A DNA stretch of 64,000 bases from Chelydra serpentina (taxonomy: Eukaryota; Chordata; Testudines; Chelydridae), in contig JBAIAC010000007.1 in assembly GCA_037349315.1 (NCBI GenBank), positions 2,604,001 to 2,668,000 on the forward strand, read 5' to 3'. The position numbers and the translations under genes were made by a program. The notes under the pieces are model-generated. The model made no database searches. It saw nothing but the letters and a program-made list of their open reading frames with translations, and was not told where the DNA came from. Below are positions 1 through 10,965 of this stretch, one piece after another; within the stretch, counting starts at the first letter, position 1; each line of letters opens with the position of its first letter.

Positions 1-455
1 TTCATGTCCCTCTTTTGGAAGTGAAAAAGTGAAAATTTTGCTGCCTGCCTATGGTTAGATAGGGGCCTAAGATAGACAGTGAATACCATGCACAAACCAA
101 CTCAGACGGACCCAGAAGTATTAGCTCCAATTCCCATAAGCATTCAACTGGCATAAGAGTTTGAGATGCACCCAGCATATAGAAGAGACAAATAACTGAA
201 CACATCTTTTACTAAAAGGCTGGAGATGAGGAATTAAGAGCAGGCTCATAATCACCCATCAAACCAATGCTGGTCCTTTTGGTGAGTGGTGGTATAAAGG
301 TTGACATCAGCTGATGACACCCAAGGCTTCTGATCAAATATTTCCCAATAGTGTCACTCATCTCAGTTTCCTAACTGTACTTTACCCAGCAATTCACGTA
401 CTTTTCCAAAATCTGCTTTATAAATGTAGCAACATTTAGATTCCTTCATACACAA
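1..455. other. Flanking DNA with no recognised feature
   Basis: AT-rich non-coding sequence. The one short open frame here (2-205, minus) has no recognisable domain, no splice signals and no resemblance to DDHD1, so I treat it as chance. It lies downstream of the last DDHD1 exon found and may still be DDHD1 intron. Confidence 0.5.
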
Positions 456-459
456 TGTG

Positions 460-1074
460 TGTGACGGGGAAAGGCCAGATGGCTATAGGAAAGTGGTAAA
501 GAACCAATGTTAGCCCCAGGCTAAACAAATCCCTGATACCTTATGGCAGTTGCTCCAGGTTAATCAAGACACCTGGGGCCAATTAAGAACTTTCCAGAAG
601 GCAGGAAGGTTAATTGAGACACCTGCAGCCAATCAGGGGCTGGCTGAAACTAGTTAAAAGCCTCCCAGTGAGTCAGTGAGGGGCGCATGTCAGAAGCTGT
701 GGAAGGAGGTTGCATGCGAGGAGCTGGGAGCAAGAGGCACTAGGAGCTGAGAGTAAGAGGGCGTACTGCTGGAAGATCCTGTGGTGAGGATAAAGAAGGT
801 GTTGGGCGGAGTCCATGGGGAAGTAGCCCAGGGAGTTGTAGCTGTCGTGCAGTTGTTCCAGAAGGCACTCTAAACAGCTGCAATCCACAGGGCCCTGGGC
901 TGGAACCCGGAGTAGAGGGCAGGCCCGGGTTCCCCCCAAAACTCCCAACTCCTGATCAGACACAGGAGGCGTTAACCTGGACTGTGGATTCTACTACAGG
1001 GGAAGATCTCTGAGGCAAGCAGAATCCGCCAATAAGCACAGGACCCACCGAGGTAGAGGAGGAACTTTGTCACA
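460..1074 (+). mobile_element. Solo LTR, family A, with 4-bp TSD
   Basis: The element runs from TGTGACGG to TTGTCACA, so it has the TG...CA ends of an LTR. It is flanked by TGTG on both sides (456-459 and 1075-1078). It shares landmarks with 23797-24312: a GGTTAAT(T)GAGACACCTGCA-like stretch, a TTAAAAG or TAATAAAA box, and a final GGACCCACC...TGTCACA segment. No internal retroviral genes adjoin it, so it looks like the product of LTR-LTR recombination. The open frame at 673-963 on the opposite strand lies wholly inside the LTR and is not a gene. Whether the family is ERV or Gypsy cannot be told from the LTR alone. Confidence 0.75.
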
Positions 1075-1078
1075 TGTG

Positions 1079-2070
1079 ATATTAAAGGACCAATTAAGAC
1101 TGCACTCAAATTTTGCATGTTAGTAATGTGCCTCAATCATCTAACTATAACAGGTCTATTATGTCTTCAATGCTTGTATAAAGATGTGTCACAGATAGGT
1201 GCATTTACAACCACACCTGAGGCTGAGACTGTGTATTATTCTTTATATGGACTAATGGCATATATGGTTATGGATTATTTAGAGCTCCTTGTGTTCAATA
1301 GTAATGATCAGCTTCAAGGGGTTTATGAAGATATTTTATGTCTAAAAATCCAGCAAACATTTTTCCAAAATTACTTCCAAGTCCTGTAAGCGTTACCTGA
1401 TCTGATCAAGAACTTTACTATTCTGCTCACTGCTTGGTTAAACTATGCCGTAAACAACTCCACTGAACACTGCTCTGTCCCATTTCTCCTGCTACTGGGC
1501 ATCTCTGCACTTAGCGTCATTTTCCTATTATACCAAAAAGAATTAATAAAAAGCCCCACAAAAGGCAGAAAGAAGCTGTTTTGGAAGAAAAGCACAAATG
1601 AGATAGGTGGACCTGGCATCCACTGAGTATAGTCTACAGGCATGTATTGCAGTATACAATCCCTATGGCCTAATCTCCGGTTTTGAATGGATGTATTCAA
1701 AATTTGAAAAGACTCTTTCTACGCTCGCTCAACTTGCTGGACAGTGATGCAATTATATTTCTCCGTTTCCTGGTTTAAACCTGGTGTAAGCCAGTATTTA
1801 CCAGCACCCCCGTCCTAAACTAGTTTTTCCCAAGGAAACACCAACCCTGCCCATGCCCCCAAGATTGCTACAGGAATTTTAATTTAAAAACAACAGAGAT
1901 AAATAATTCATTTTTAACTTGCATTTTTCAAATGCTGTATTCTACGAATCGCTACTGCATATAAATATGAATGGCGGCTGTGGTTACAAATATTTGCAGC
2001 ACGTTTCAGTGCCGGACAGTAATCATTTAACATCCTCCGCTTCAAAACATTTAAAAAACACTAATGGATC
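1079..2070. other. Flanking DNA, nothing recognised
   Basis: No gene, RNA or repeat family recognised. The open frames at 1117-1389 and 1443-1700 lack splice sites, domains and codon regularity. Confidence 0.5.
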
Positions 2071-2071
2071 C

Positions 2072-2335
2072 TTACAACAGCCCTGTGAAGTAGGCAAGCA
2101 TTATCTCAATTTCAAAGTAAGTCCTTTGGGGCTTGGACACTGCCTACTTTGTTGTTTGTACTGAGTCTAACACATTTGGGTACTACTGAAAACAAAATAA
2201 ATAACACTACAGATAAAGAAACGGATTCAGAGAGGGTTACCTAAGGGCACAGAAAAAAAAAATCAGTGTCAGAGCTGGAATTAGAACTCAAGACTTCCCG
2301 CCTAACAGTCCTGTGCTCAGATCACACCATTCCAT
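2072..2335 (-). repeat. MIR SINE relic, antisense, interrupted
   Basis: On the plus strand the order is ACAACAGCCCTGTGAAGTAGG, then GATAAAGAAACGGATTCAGAGAGGG-like sequence, then a GTGTCAGAGCTGGAATTAGAACTCA-like end. This is the reverse-complement layout of a MIR element (reference memory, no search run). About 60 bp of unrelated sequence around 2124-2195 splits the two halves. Old and diverged. Confidence 0.6.
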
Positions 2336-3410
2336 CCTTTCCTGGGATGGCAGAGACCTTCTGTGGAAGAAGAAAAATATAATTGGGAACCCCCCCCTTC
2401 ATTTCATGGGCATCTGCGTCGATAAGTGACCTTCAGGCATTTATGGCACTACATTATGAATTTCTCATTTTCTCATTGATTTTGGGGATAGACCAGAGTG
2501 TGTCCCTGCCAAGCACATCCGAAGTATCGAGCTATCAACCTGATAGGATGGTTCTATCTAGTCTTTAAAAGCATACGGTTATTGGAGAGTTAAACTAACA
2601 CACCAAAACGTACGTACGGTAGAAAAACTCTGCACATGGACTTCTCGGCAGCTGTAAATTCAGAAGCAAAAGAGAGGCCTGATGACCAGATTACAATTCA
2701 ACCAGATTAGCTGACGGAGATTGTTTCTAAACCCTAAATCACTGTAAACCTAACCTATTTGCACAGTACAATTTACTGCTATAGCTAAGCTGTAAGATTT
2801 CCAGTCACCATTATCATTAAAGTGTCATGAATTAATGGAGTACCCAAATATTTTGCAGCTATAGTAAAACAAACAAAAAACTCTGTAATTGCATCTGTAA
2901 AACACCATTTGTTTCTTCTGACTACAAGGGTCTACATCAGCATTAGGATTATATACCTGAATCTTTTGGTATTTAGTAAGTAAAAAAAGAAAAGGCGGCT
3001 TTTACATTTTAAGTCCCAGCTAAGATATGATCTGGGTAATCAGTATGTGTCACAAAATGAAGATAATATTATTTAACCCTCAATAGCTTTCTCAATCTTA
3101 AAAGGATAAAATATTCTGGCCAGCAAAAGGACAGCTTGGTTTGAGAAAATTCTTTATCTTGTTAAAGGTATTTTAACCCCACCAAATCGGTTTTGTCATT
3201 TTATCCTGTTATGAACCTCATCTCCTCGCTATAAAAGGCATTCAGTACAAACTCCTTTATACTTCTTAAATCAATGGCCTTATTTTTTCACGTCCAATAT
3301 CAAAAGCACTGCTTTAATTCTCCATTGACTTTCCTTTCCTAGACTGCTTTTTAAAAAACTGAAATACAAACAATTCATTAGCTACAACTACTAATAAATA
3401 ACTGAATATT
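2336..3410. other. Flanking DNA, nothing recognised
   Basis: AT-rich sequence without a supportable gene or repeat family. The open frame at 2383-2568 is unsupported. Confidence 0.5.
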
Positions 3411-3478
3411 GGCCTGTGTTATACAGGAGATCAGACTAAATGACCATAGTGTTCCCTTCTGGCCTTGGAATCTATAAA
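3411..3478 (+). repeat. CR1-like LINE 3' end fragment
   Basis: The segment reads GG-CCTGTGTTATACAGGAGATCAGACTAAATGACC and ends in TTCTGGCCTTGGAATCTATAAATA (broken here for length). This matches the usual CR1-type tail 'caggaggtcagactagatgacc...ccttctggccttggaatctatgaa'. Only the terminal 70 bp survive. Confidence 0.6.
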
Positions 3479-3854
3479 TATTTCCAGTTAGGTTACTTCA
3501 AAATATTCTCTTCTCTAAGGAGGTTACCCAACTAATTTAGCTTTTCCTCATAAATGATTAAAAAAAACCCACTTTAAATATGCTTAGATTTGGGGTAATA
3601 TTAATTCCCATGATAATGTAAACAAAATTGAACACTGTTCTGTATGCTGCAGGCTTTAACATCAGTCTTTGTATCATTTTTTATATTTACAAAACAGAGG
3701 TTAAAGCCTAGTGGTTTTCTTTGCTGTCTTTTCTCTTTTTTAAGCAATATATTTTTTGAAGTGCTGCACTCACTCTTCAACCACTGAAAAGTTAAATTAA
3801 TATTTAGTGGCACACCAACCTCAAATTGATGTTTCTTAAAAAAAATTAAACCCC

Positions 3855-4259
3855 AGATTGTATGCAAACTAGGTTGCATTACCTCCGGATTAAATAAGGA
3901 CTTGGAATGGCTCGGCCATTACGTTAATTGAATCTATTTCCCTTAAGGTAACGATCCTCATTCACACCTGTGTGACCATCTTGTTTATCACTTCAAAGGT
4001 TTTTCTTCCCCTGCTGTTATGGTTCCTCTCAACTAATTAGCCTCTTAAGATTGGTCTATACACCCCGACCGTATCATGTTTCTCTGACTGTATAAATATC
4101 TGTCTACTGTATGTTTCATTCCATGCATCCGATGAAGTGGGTACTAACCCACGAAAGCTTATGCTGAAATAAATTTGTTAGTCTCTAAGGTGCTACAAGT
4201 TTTTCTTTCTTATTTTCGTTTTGCTGACACAGACTAACACAGCTACTACACTGAAACCT
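3855..4259 (+). mobile_element. Penelope-like element, 3' part
   Basis: The left end encodes the last residues of a Penelope-type ORF. In frame from about 3860 it reads ICKLG-like residues, then SGLNKDLEWLGHYVN and a stop. The same C-terminus occurs on the plus strand near 44,990 and on the minus strand near 7,490. The 3' region then carries the family landmarks: a hairpin at 4137-4152, GAAAGCTTATGC, TAAATTTGTTAGTCTCTAAGG and a final AGACTAACACAGCTACTACACTG. The 5' end is truncated inside the ORF. No target duplication could be fixed. The head could be mistaken for a tRNA SINE; see the rejected list. Confidence 0.65.
4129..4165 (+). other. Conserved hairpin, hammerhead-like core
   Basis: The order is CCGATGA (4129-4135), A, GTGGGT, loop ACTA, ACCCAC, GAAA (4153-4156), then GC-TTAT-GC and T. 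This resembles hammerhead core boxes around stem II with a short stem III. Two features argue against a working ribozyme: one extra A lies between the core and stem II, and I found no convincing stem I partner. The hairpin recurs in the sense strand of the other copies (45197-45224 plus; 43588-43615 and 6546-6573 minus). Confidence 0.35.
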
Positions 4260-4261
4260 AT

Positions 4262-4400
4262 CAAATTTAAGTGTAAGCTCTTCAAGGGCAAGAACCATGT
4301 ATTCCTGTATTTGTACAGCACCTAGCCTAACGAAGCCCTGATTTTGATTGGGGCCTTTGAGTGTTACTGTAACACAAAAAACAATAAAAAAATTAAAATA
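4262..4400 (+). repeat. L2-like LINE 3' end
   Basis: Contains TGTAAGCTCTTCAAGGGCA, then TTTGTACAGCACCTAGC, and a tail of CAATAAAAAAATTAAAA. This is the typical 'gtaagctctttggggcaggg...tgtacagcgcctagcacaatggggtcc' L2-type 3' end of reptile genomes. Exact subfamily not determined. Confidence 0.5.
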
Positions 4401-4539
4401 CTTCAGTTGTTTGGGTTTCTTCCTTAAAGAGTCGATCCCCATCTTTCTTGTTTCTAGACAGAGCCAGCATATACCCTCCAAGCACCGCATGGGTTATGTA
4501 GACCTGCAAGTGGCAAGGTCTAGGGGACTGAGAAACTAT

Positions 4540-5330
4540 AAGTAGGATGCTGGTGCAAGGTGGGATAAGGGTTTACTCATTCAGGAAGTTACTGGTATTG
4601 CAGCAGGGGGTGCAAACAGCTAGCGTGCCTCAGTGTCCCCTACGTGTCACACAAGTATCTAGGTGGTGGGACAAGGGTGTGTGATTGTTGCAGAGACCGG
4701 AGAGGGCAGGTGTGACTGCCATATAGCAGCCTGGACCCAGAGAGCCTGGACACTTTGTAATTTAGCAACTGATGGCCCAGAGGCTCACCCAATCTTGGGA
4801 GCCAGCCAGTTTTGACCAGTGGGAGAACCGAGGGCTGAAGAAACAGAGCCCAGGTGATCTGTTTGCCCAGGAAAGAGACAAAGGATGGAGGAGGGGCAAC
4901 TTGAGCGTGACAGAGGGTGGGCTGCTGGAAGCTGGTCAGTCTCCTGGTTTGGGACTCTGGATCCTCTCCCGCAAGATGGACTTTGCTGAAACTTCTTTCT
5001 ACTGACTTCCTACTTTCTGTGGTAACAAGAACTGTGTTCCAGATGACTAATAAACTGTTCTGTTTTACAATGCTGGCTGAGAGTCACTGCTGATTGCAAA
5101 GTTGGGGTGCATGGCTAATGGGGGGGGGCGTAAGGCCTCCGCAGGTGTCCGATCCAGGTGGACTCACTGCAGGGAGCTCATGGCGTGAACAAGAGTGCTG
5201 AACGCTCTGAGGTCAGACCCAAGGAGGCCTGCCCTAGTGAGAGTGTGCCCCGAGGGGTAGTCACACTACAAGAGGGTCCTGTCTGAAGTTCATTCAGAGC
5301 GGTTCTAGAGCACCGAGACTGTTTTGCGGT
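4540..5330 (+). mobile_element. ERV-like LTR, degenerate
   Basis: Landmarks are GGTGGGACAAGGGTGTGTG, TGGCCCAGAGGCTCACCCA, an AATAAA signal in ACTAATAAACTGTTCTG (about 5047-5063), then GCTGGCTGAGAGTCACTGC and GAGGTCAGACCCAAGGAGG. This layout is familiar to me from LTRs in turtle genomes (memory, not a search). The open frame at 4772-5005 is inside it. Neither end is certain and no TSD was found. No gag, pol or env follows; a LINE relic on the opposite strand adjoins on the right. Confidence 0.5.
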
Positions 5331-5390
5331 GACCCTTACCAATGCAGAAGTGCATAAAGATGTCATTTGAAGCACCACAAAGGGCTTCCT

Positions 5391-5905
5391 CTAGCCCTGA
5401 AGCAAAGAATAGACCAAAAAGGCTAAGAGTGGGGACACATCATGCTTCACCCTGGTTCTGATTGGAAATGGATCTGTTAGATCACCATCAACGCTAATTC
5501 TTCCAGCCATGCCTCCATGGAACTGCCGAATGAAGTTAATAAATGTGTCTGGACACCCAAATTTAGTGAGCAATTCCCAGAGGGCAGTGAGGCTGACCGT
5601 ACTGAATACCTTGGTTAGACTCAGAAACACAAAGTACAAAGGTTGGTGCTTTTTGCGACATTTTTCCTGTAATTGTCGAATGATGAAATCATGTCAACAG
5701 TGCTCCGCTGAGCACAAAAGCCACACTGTGACGGAGACAGAATGTTGTTGATTTGGGTCACAACACAGGTCAAGAGGATCTGTGCAAGACTCTTGCTGGC
5801 CACAGAGAGCAAAGACATACCGTGGTAGTTACCATAATTTCTTTCAGAGCCTTTACGCTCTGAGATGTTGGCGTCTTTCAGTTGCTGCGGTATAACTGCT
5901 TGAAG
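5391..5905 (-). pseudogene. Non-LTR retrotransposon reverse transcriptase relic
   Basis: Two broken minus-strand frames read as one reverse transcriptase. The first (about 5905-5621) has residues resembling NYHGMSLLSVASKSLAQILL, then SPSQCGFCAQRSTVDMI. The second (5639-5391) has SLTKVFSTVSLTALWELLTKF, then CPDTFINFIRQFHGGM. These match the finger and palm regions also seen intact in order at 54,780-55,070 plus. The conserved KAFDTVS motif is KVFSTVS here, so a catalytic-region Asp is lost. Frameshifts and stops show that it is dead. The clade (RTE-like or other) is not settled. Confidence 0.65.
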
Positions 5906-6450
5906 CTAGATGTAAGAAAAATGTGAAGAGTTTGTCGATGCAAAGATTTCTTTAGGTACTCCAAGAACTACCTTTTAAAGATTATGCTACCAGTGTGATG
6001 TAGTTGGGAAATATTTCCTGAATACTAGCAGTTTCAAGTTCCAAAAATAACAGAAGTTTCTCCCATTCAGGTCCATACTCTGAAATATTGATAATACTTA
6101 ATCTTCATTTGAATAACCCTTTAAAATATGAAAGGATGTTCAAAAAAGAATATTAGATATGAAGCCTGTCAAGACTTGTGCCAAACCATTGCATCTTTGT
6201 AAACAGGGTTTTAATACAGTAATTTGCAAGATATTAATAATGCAAAGGTTATTAAAAATTTTCTTTGTTCAAAATTGCAAGAGTATAACTATTAAATAAT
6301 TATTACTGAATATTTAGATATTATGAAAATATCAAGTAATTTCAAGGAAGACTAGGGAATACCTGCACAAGGAATCTCCTTGGTAGGCAGTCTGTGCATT
6401 TTAATTTATTAATTGGCCTAGTAAAGCACATTATCTTCCTTTTCTATATA
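5906..6450. other. Flanking DNA, nothing recognised
   Basis: AT-rich sequence with no supportable feature. Confidence 0.5.
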
Positions 6451-6640
6451 GGTTTCAGAGTAGCAGCCGTGTTGGTCTGTGTCAGCAAAAAGAACAGGAT
6501 TACTTGTGGCACCTTAGAGACTAACAAATTTATTTCACCATAAGCTTTCGTGGGCTACAGCTCACTTCATCAGACGCATGGAATGGAACACACAGAGCAG
6601 ATATTTATACATTCAGAGATAATAGGCTGCAGTCATCGCT
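6451..6640 (-). mobile_element. Penelope-like element 3' terminal fragment
   Basis: On the plus strand it begins GGTTTCAGAGTAGCAGCCGTG, continues with GGCACCTTAGAGACTAACAAA, and holds the reverse complement of the family hairpin at 6546-6573. In sense (minus) orientation that is CTGATGA, a GTGAGC/GCCCAC stem and GAAA. After the ATTTATACATTCAGAGA stretch the match is lost, so only the last roughly 190 bp of the family remain. No inverted second arm is visible, unlike the copies at 7133 and 43531. Confidence 0.65.
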
Positions 6641-7118
6641 CCTCAGCTCTCACTAAATGCAGGCTGGAATGGACAGATGGGAGACCTTCAAGAAAAACGT
6701 AGCAGCTCCAGAAGCAGAGCTGGTCATCTGTCAGTAGGTGGCACATTTCCTTAAATACTGAACCAATGCCTAATATAGTGATAGGGGACACAGTTTCTTT
6801 GAAACATAACACAGATGTCTTAAATGTTCTGTTAGAATAGAGTTGTTAATCAAGAGGGCCTGGCCAAATTTTAATTTGTTCAGTTCTTCTGTAGTTTCAA
6901 CTGGTTAGAATATTTTTCACTTCCTGTTCTAAGCTATTGTGAAATGTTGCTTTGTGTTGTTAAATAGCTACTGCATTCCATCCTAGCAGGGGCTGCATTT
7001 CAATAGTGGGCAAAGTGATCCATATGCATCTCCTACCAACTGTGGGTATGTGTTGCAGGGCTTAATATAGAGAAAACCTTTAGATAGCCCTGGATGAAAT
7101 GTGCAAATTACTATTTAT
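6641..7118. other. Flanking DNA, nothing recognised
   Basis: No feature supported. Confidence 0.45.
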
Positions 7119-7132
7119 ACTGTATTCAGAGG

Positions 7133-7577
7133 TTTCAGAGTATTAGCCGTGTTAGTCTGTATCCGCAAAAAGAACAGGAGTACTTGAGGCACCTTAGAGA
7201 CTAACAAATTTATTTAAGCATAAGCTACAGACCACTTAATCAGATGCATAGAATGGAACATACAGTAGGAAGATCTATATATACATACAGAGAAAATGTG
7301 AAAAGGTGGAAGTTGCCTTACCAACTCTAAGAGGCTAATTAATTAAGATGAGCTATTATCAGCAGGAGAAAAAAAACTTTTGTAGTGATAATCAAGATGG
7401 TCCATATCAGACAGTTGACAAGAAGGTGTGAGGATACTTACCATGGGGAAATAGATTCAATTTGTGTAAGGACTCACACTCCCAGTCTCTGTTCAAACCT
7501 AAGAGTTGGTATGGTAACTTCCACTTTTTCACATTTTCTCTGTACGTACGTACGTACGTACGTATGTACGTACGTAC

Positions 7578-7608
<31 letters not shown>

Positions 7609-7753
7609 CATACATACATATATATAGATATATATATCTTCCTACTATATGTTCCATTCTATGCATCCGATAAAGTGGGCTGTAGCCCACAAAAGCTTAT
7701 GCTTAAATAAATGTGTTAGTCTCTAAGGTGTCACAAGTACTCCTGTTCTTTTT
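7133..7753 (-). mobile_element. Palindromic Penelope-like insertion with 14-bp TSD
   Basis: ACTGTATTCAGAGG flanks both ends (7119-7132 and 7754-7767). The left arm (7133-7345) is the full family 3' end in antisense. The right arm (about 7510-7753) is the same region inverted but lacking the terminal 'AACACGGCTRCT' segment. The middle, read on the minus strand, encodes a remnant of the ORF C-terminus (GLNRDWECESLHKLN), so the sense strand is minus. One TSD around the whole palindrome shows that it entered as a single unit. The hairpin core in both arms is mutated. Confidence 0.75.
7543..7640. repeat. (ACGT)n / (TG)n / (TA)-rich microsatellite
   Basis: A tract of about eight ACGT units, then about eleven TG units, then TACA/TATA repeats. 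It lies inside the palindromic Penelope-like insertion, next to the inverted arm. ACGT is itself a palindrome, so this tract can fold on its own. Several open frames here encode only repeat peptides. Confidence 0.85.
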
Positions 7754-7767
7754 ACTGTATTCAGAGG

Positions 7768-8831
7768 ACATTTTCTGCCAAGAAAATAAATGCTAAATTT
7801 ATATTGTGTCAATTAGTCTTTTTAATCTCTCTCAAAACCCTTTATTATTAAAGAAACACAAAGCGACGTTACATGGTTGTGAAACTTAGAAACCCATTGA
7901 AATCATCTTCACACAAAGTTACACTACCATAAATGGACACCAAAGAGGAGAGTATTAAGGTAAGTGATGACTGTTCACTTATATGTAGGAGATACCTGCA
8001 TATCACAACAAATGTTATCAGTTTCCCACAATTTTCTACATAATTTAAAATATTAATATATGTGAATAATATGCTACATGAGTTATTCAAACCAGCCAGC
8101 TAGCCCGTCAAAATCAGAAGCAACTTTTGGAGTTCTGCCACTGTGTTACAGAAAAATGCCAACTAATGTTGGATGTGGGGGTCATCTGCCATGTTGTCAT
8201 AGTATTCAGCAGAGCAATCCATCTACATTAGCAGTGGGTTTGTGTGCTGCTTCCTGGTTGGGACTCAGGGTATTTCTATAGTGAAATTTGGGGGTGGGTG
8301 GGTAGGGCACATATAGACATACCCAAGCTAGGCAGAATAGCTGTGCATTCCTCCGCAGATATGGCTGAACTGATCCCTACTCATTGCTTAATCTATCTCA
8401 CAAGGGCATAATGAGGTTTAATTAGTTGCTTGTAAAGTACTTTGAGATATCGGATGAAAAGCATTAGAAGCGTGAGCTGCTTGAAGAGAAACTGCTCAAT
8501 GTTATTGGCAAACAGGAATGCTCATTCCAAGCATTGGTCCAAAGAAGTGTCCAAATGAATACAATGAAAACAGAAATATACACAAGGGGGTTAATTTAAG
8601 TTAGAGTAAGTGCTCCGAACAAGGTATCACAAAACAGCTCAGCATGAGAATGCATAACAAAGGACAGAAAATTTTCTCCCCAAAATGTTTTTGCTAACAG
8701 TGGTTTGAAATAAAAGACATTTCAACACAGACAAATGACAACTGATTATCTTTCTGACTCTTTTCATGGGACAAAGAAAAGGACCTATACATTCTAATAC
8801 TAAAAAGCTAAATCAGACTGAAGCAAGCTCC
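7768..8831. other. Flanking DNA with a possible MIR/L2 relic
   Basis: Mostly unrecognised. Around 8385-8480 the run of CTCACAAGGGCATAATGAGG, then GTAAAGTACTTTGAGATATCG and GATGAAAAGCATTAGAAG resembles the 3' half of a MIR or L2-type element on the plus strand, at low confidence. Confidence 0.4.
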
Positions 8832-8839
8832 ACATAAAT

Positions 8840-9955
8840 CAGGGGTCTCAAACTCAAATGACCATGAGGGCGCATGAGGACTAGTGCATTGGCCTGAGGG
8901 CCGCATCACTGACCCCGCCCCCACTCCACCCCTTCCGTGAGGCCCCACCCCTGCCCCACCTCTTCCCACTCCATCCCCTCCCCCATTCCAACCCCTTCCC
9001 CGAAGTCTCTACCCCAACTCCGACCCCTCCTTGCCCCCATTCCAACCCCTTCCCCAAATCCCCGCCCCTGCCCCACCTCTTCTCTGCCTCCTCCCCATAG
9101 TGCATGGCTACCCGCTCCTCCCCCCTCCCTCCTGGAAAGTGCTAAACGCTGCCAAACAGCTGAAGCGCCTGGAGGTATCATAGAATCATAGAATCTCAGG
9201 GTTGGAAGGGACCTCAGGAGGTCATCTAGTCCAACCCCCTGCTCAAAGCAGGACCAACCCCAACTAGATCATCCCAGCCAGGGCTTTGTCAAGCCTGACC
9301 TTAAAAACCTCTAAGGAAGGAGATTCCACCACCTCCCTAGGTAACCCATTCCAGTGCTTCATCACCCTACTAGTGAAAAAGTTTTTCCTAATATCCAACC
9401 TAAACCTCCCCCTCTGCAACTTGAGACCATTACTCCTTGTTCTGTCATCTTCTACCACTGAGAACAGTCTAGATCCATCCTCTTTGGAACCCCCTTTTAG
9501 GTAGTTGAAAGCAGCTATCAAATCCCCCCTCACTCTTCTCTTCTGCAGGCTAAACAATCTCAGTTCCCTCAGCCTCTCCTCATAAGTCATGTGCTCCAGC
9601 CCCCTAATCATTTTTGTTGCCCTCCGTTGGACTCTTTCCAATTTATCCACATCCTTTTTGTAGTGTGGGGCCCAAAACTGGACACAGTACTCCAAATGAG
9701 GCCTCACCAGTGCCGAATAGAGGGGAATAATCACGTCCCTTGATCTGCTGGAAATGCCCCTACTTATACAGCCCAAAATGCCGTTAGCCTTCTTGGCAAC
9801 AAGGGCACACTGTTGACTCATATTCATATTCAGGTAGGCAGAGGAGTGGGGACACGGCACGCTGGGGGGGCGGTGGGGGAGGGAGCTTGGCGGCTGCAGG
9901 AAATAATGCGGGGGGGGCAGAGGGAGCTTGGCGGGCCGCATGTTTGAGACCCCTG
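8840..9955. mobile_element. hAT element with 8-bp TSD, holding a CR1
   Basis: Ends are CAGGGGTCTCAAACT and GTTTGAGACCCCTG, an inverted pair of about 14 bp. ACATAAAT lies on both sides (8832-8839 and 9956-9963), the 8-bp TSD expected of hAT elements. The interior is GC-rich with CCCCACCCCTGCCCCACCTC-like repeats. A CR1 LINE at 9178-9836 splits it. No transposase is present, so the element is non-autonomous. The open frames at 8881-9191 are read from this repeat and are not genes. Confidence 0.88.
9178..9836 (-). mobile_element. CR1 LINE, 5'-truncated, nested in the hAT
   Basis: On the minus strand it ends GAGATTCTATGATTCTATGA, the CR1 3' hallmark. From about 9824 to 9264 it still has one open frame of about 187 codons for the CR1 ORF2 C-terminus, with landmarks [49 protein letters not shown] and [15 protein letters not shown]. 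The open frame runs upstream into hAT sequence (to 9959), so the first 45 codons of that frame are not CR1. The intact frame suggests a fairly young insertion. Truncation removes the endonuclease and RT core. Confidence 0.9.
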
Positions 9956-10077
9956 ACATAAATGGTGTTGATTATTAGATATACAATATAAACCACACTC
10001 AGCATATTATAAGATTTGGGATTTTTAAAAATTATTTAGATGTTTGTCTTTACCATACTGACAACTTTTTGTAGTAC

Positions 10078-10406
10078 TCATAGAATCATAGAAGATTAGG
10101 GTTGGAAGAGATCTCAGGAGGTCATCTAGTCCAACCCCCTGCTCAAAGCAGGATCAACCCCAACTAAATCATCCCAGCCAGGGCTTTCTCAAGCTGGGCC
10201 TTAAAAACCTCTAAGGATGGAGATTCCACCACTTCCCTAGATAACCCATTCCAGTGCTTCACCACCCTACTAGTGTATAGTGTTTCCTAATATCCAACCT
10301 AGACCTCCCCCATTGCAACTTGAGACCATTACTCCTTGTCCGGTCATCTGCCACCACTGAGAACAGCAGAGCCCCATCCTCCTTGGAACCCCCCTTCAGA
10401 TAGTAC
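10078..10406 (-). mobile_element. CR1 LINE 3' fragment
   Basis: Same orientation and 3' end as the copy at 9178 (TCATAGAATCATAGAAG on plus), covering GTTGGAAGAGATCTCAGGAGG through GAACAGCAGAGCCCC. A 2-bp change in the GTGTATAGTGTTTCC stretch breaks the frame. TAGTAC occurs just before the 3' end and just after the 5' end, a possible 6-bp TSD. Confidence 0.85.
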
Positions 10407-10965
10407 CATCATATTTGTCACTGAAAACCTACATTGCCCCATCACAGACCACAGCGCGCTGTGAAAGAAATCATCATATAAATGATTTTGCCATAATACA
10501 GGCCTTTTGTAAGTCTAACTAGTAGCTTCTTTTGTAAAACAACTGAATATCTAGTTTGAAGATACTGTATTCAAAGCAACTGAACACCTACAAAAATGAT
10601 TCAAAAATTCATCAAGGTTTCTGCCTTGCCACACTCTTATTGCTGGAACCCATCCTCATCACCCTCCCTTTATTGTTTTGCTACCACAGTGTTGCACCAT
10701 GTGTGAATTCCAACTGGATTCCACATTCTGGGCCAGAAACCCATTTGTGTTGCACAGGACATAGTAAAAATCTGGAGCTATTAATACTAACTAAACTGAA
10801 GACAAAGATCACCATATTTAACAAGTTTTTATAGTTCATAGACACCCCAGAATGAACTTTCCCTTTTTAGAAGAGGGTGTAAAATGTTGTTTAAATTCTG
10901 AAGTGCAGTTTCATTTCAGCCATTATTTGCCTTGCTCTAGAGCAAAATACATAAAACACACTTAC
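10407..10965. other. DDHD1 downstream intron, nothing recognised
   Basis: By gene order this is intron after the exon at 10966-11072. Neither the next expected DDHD1 exon (residues after YRDE, beginning LVKG in vertebrate homologs) nor any repeat family was found. The open frames here look random. Confidence 0.5.

Noticed and set aside
673..963. 96-codon minus-strand open frame
   Set aside because: Inside a solo LTR with its own 4-bp duplication. No homology seen.
7385..7710. Frames encoding RTYVRTYVRT and VCVCVC peptides
   Set aside because: Products of the ACGT/TG microsatellite.
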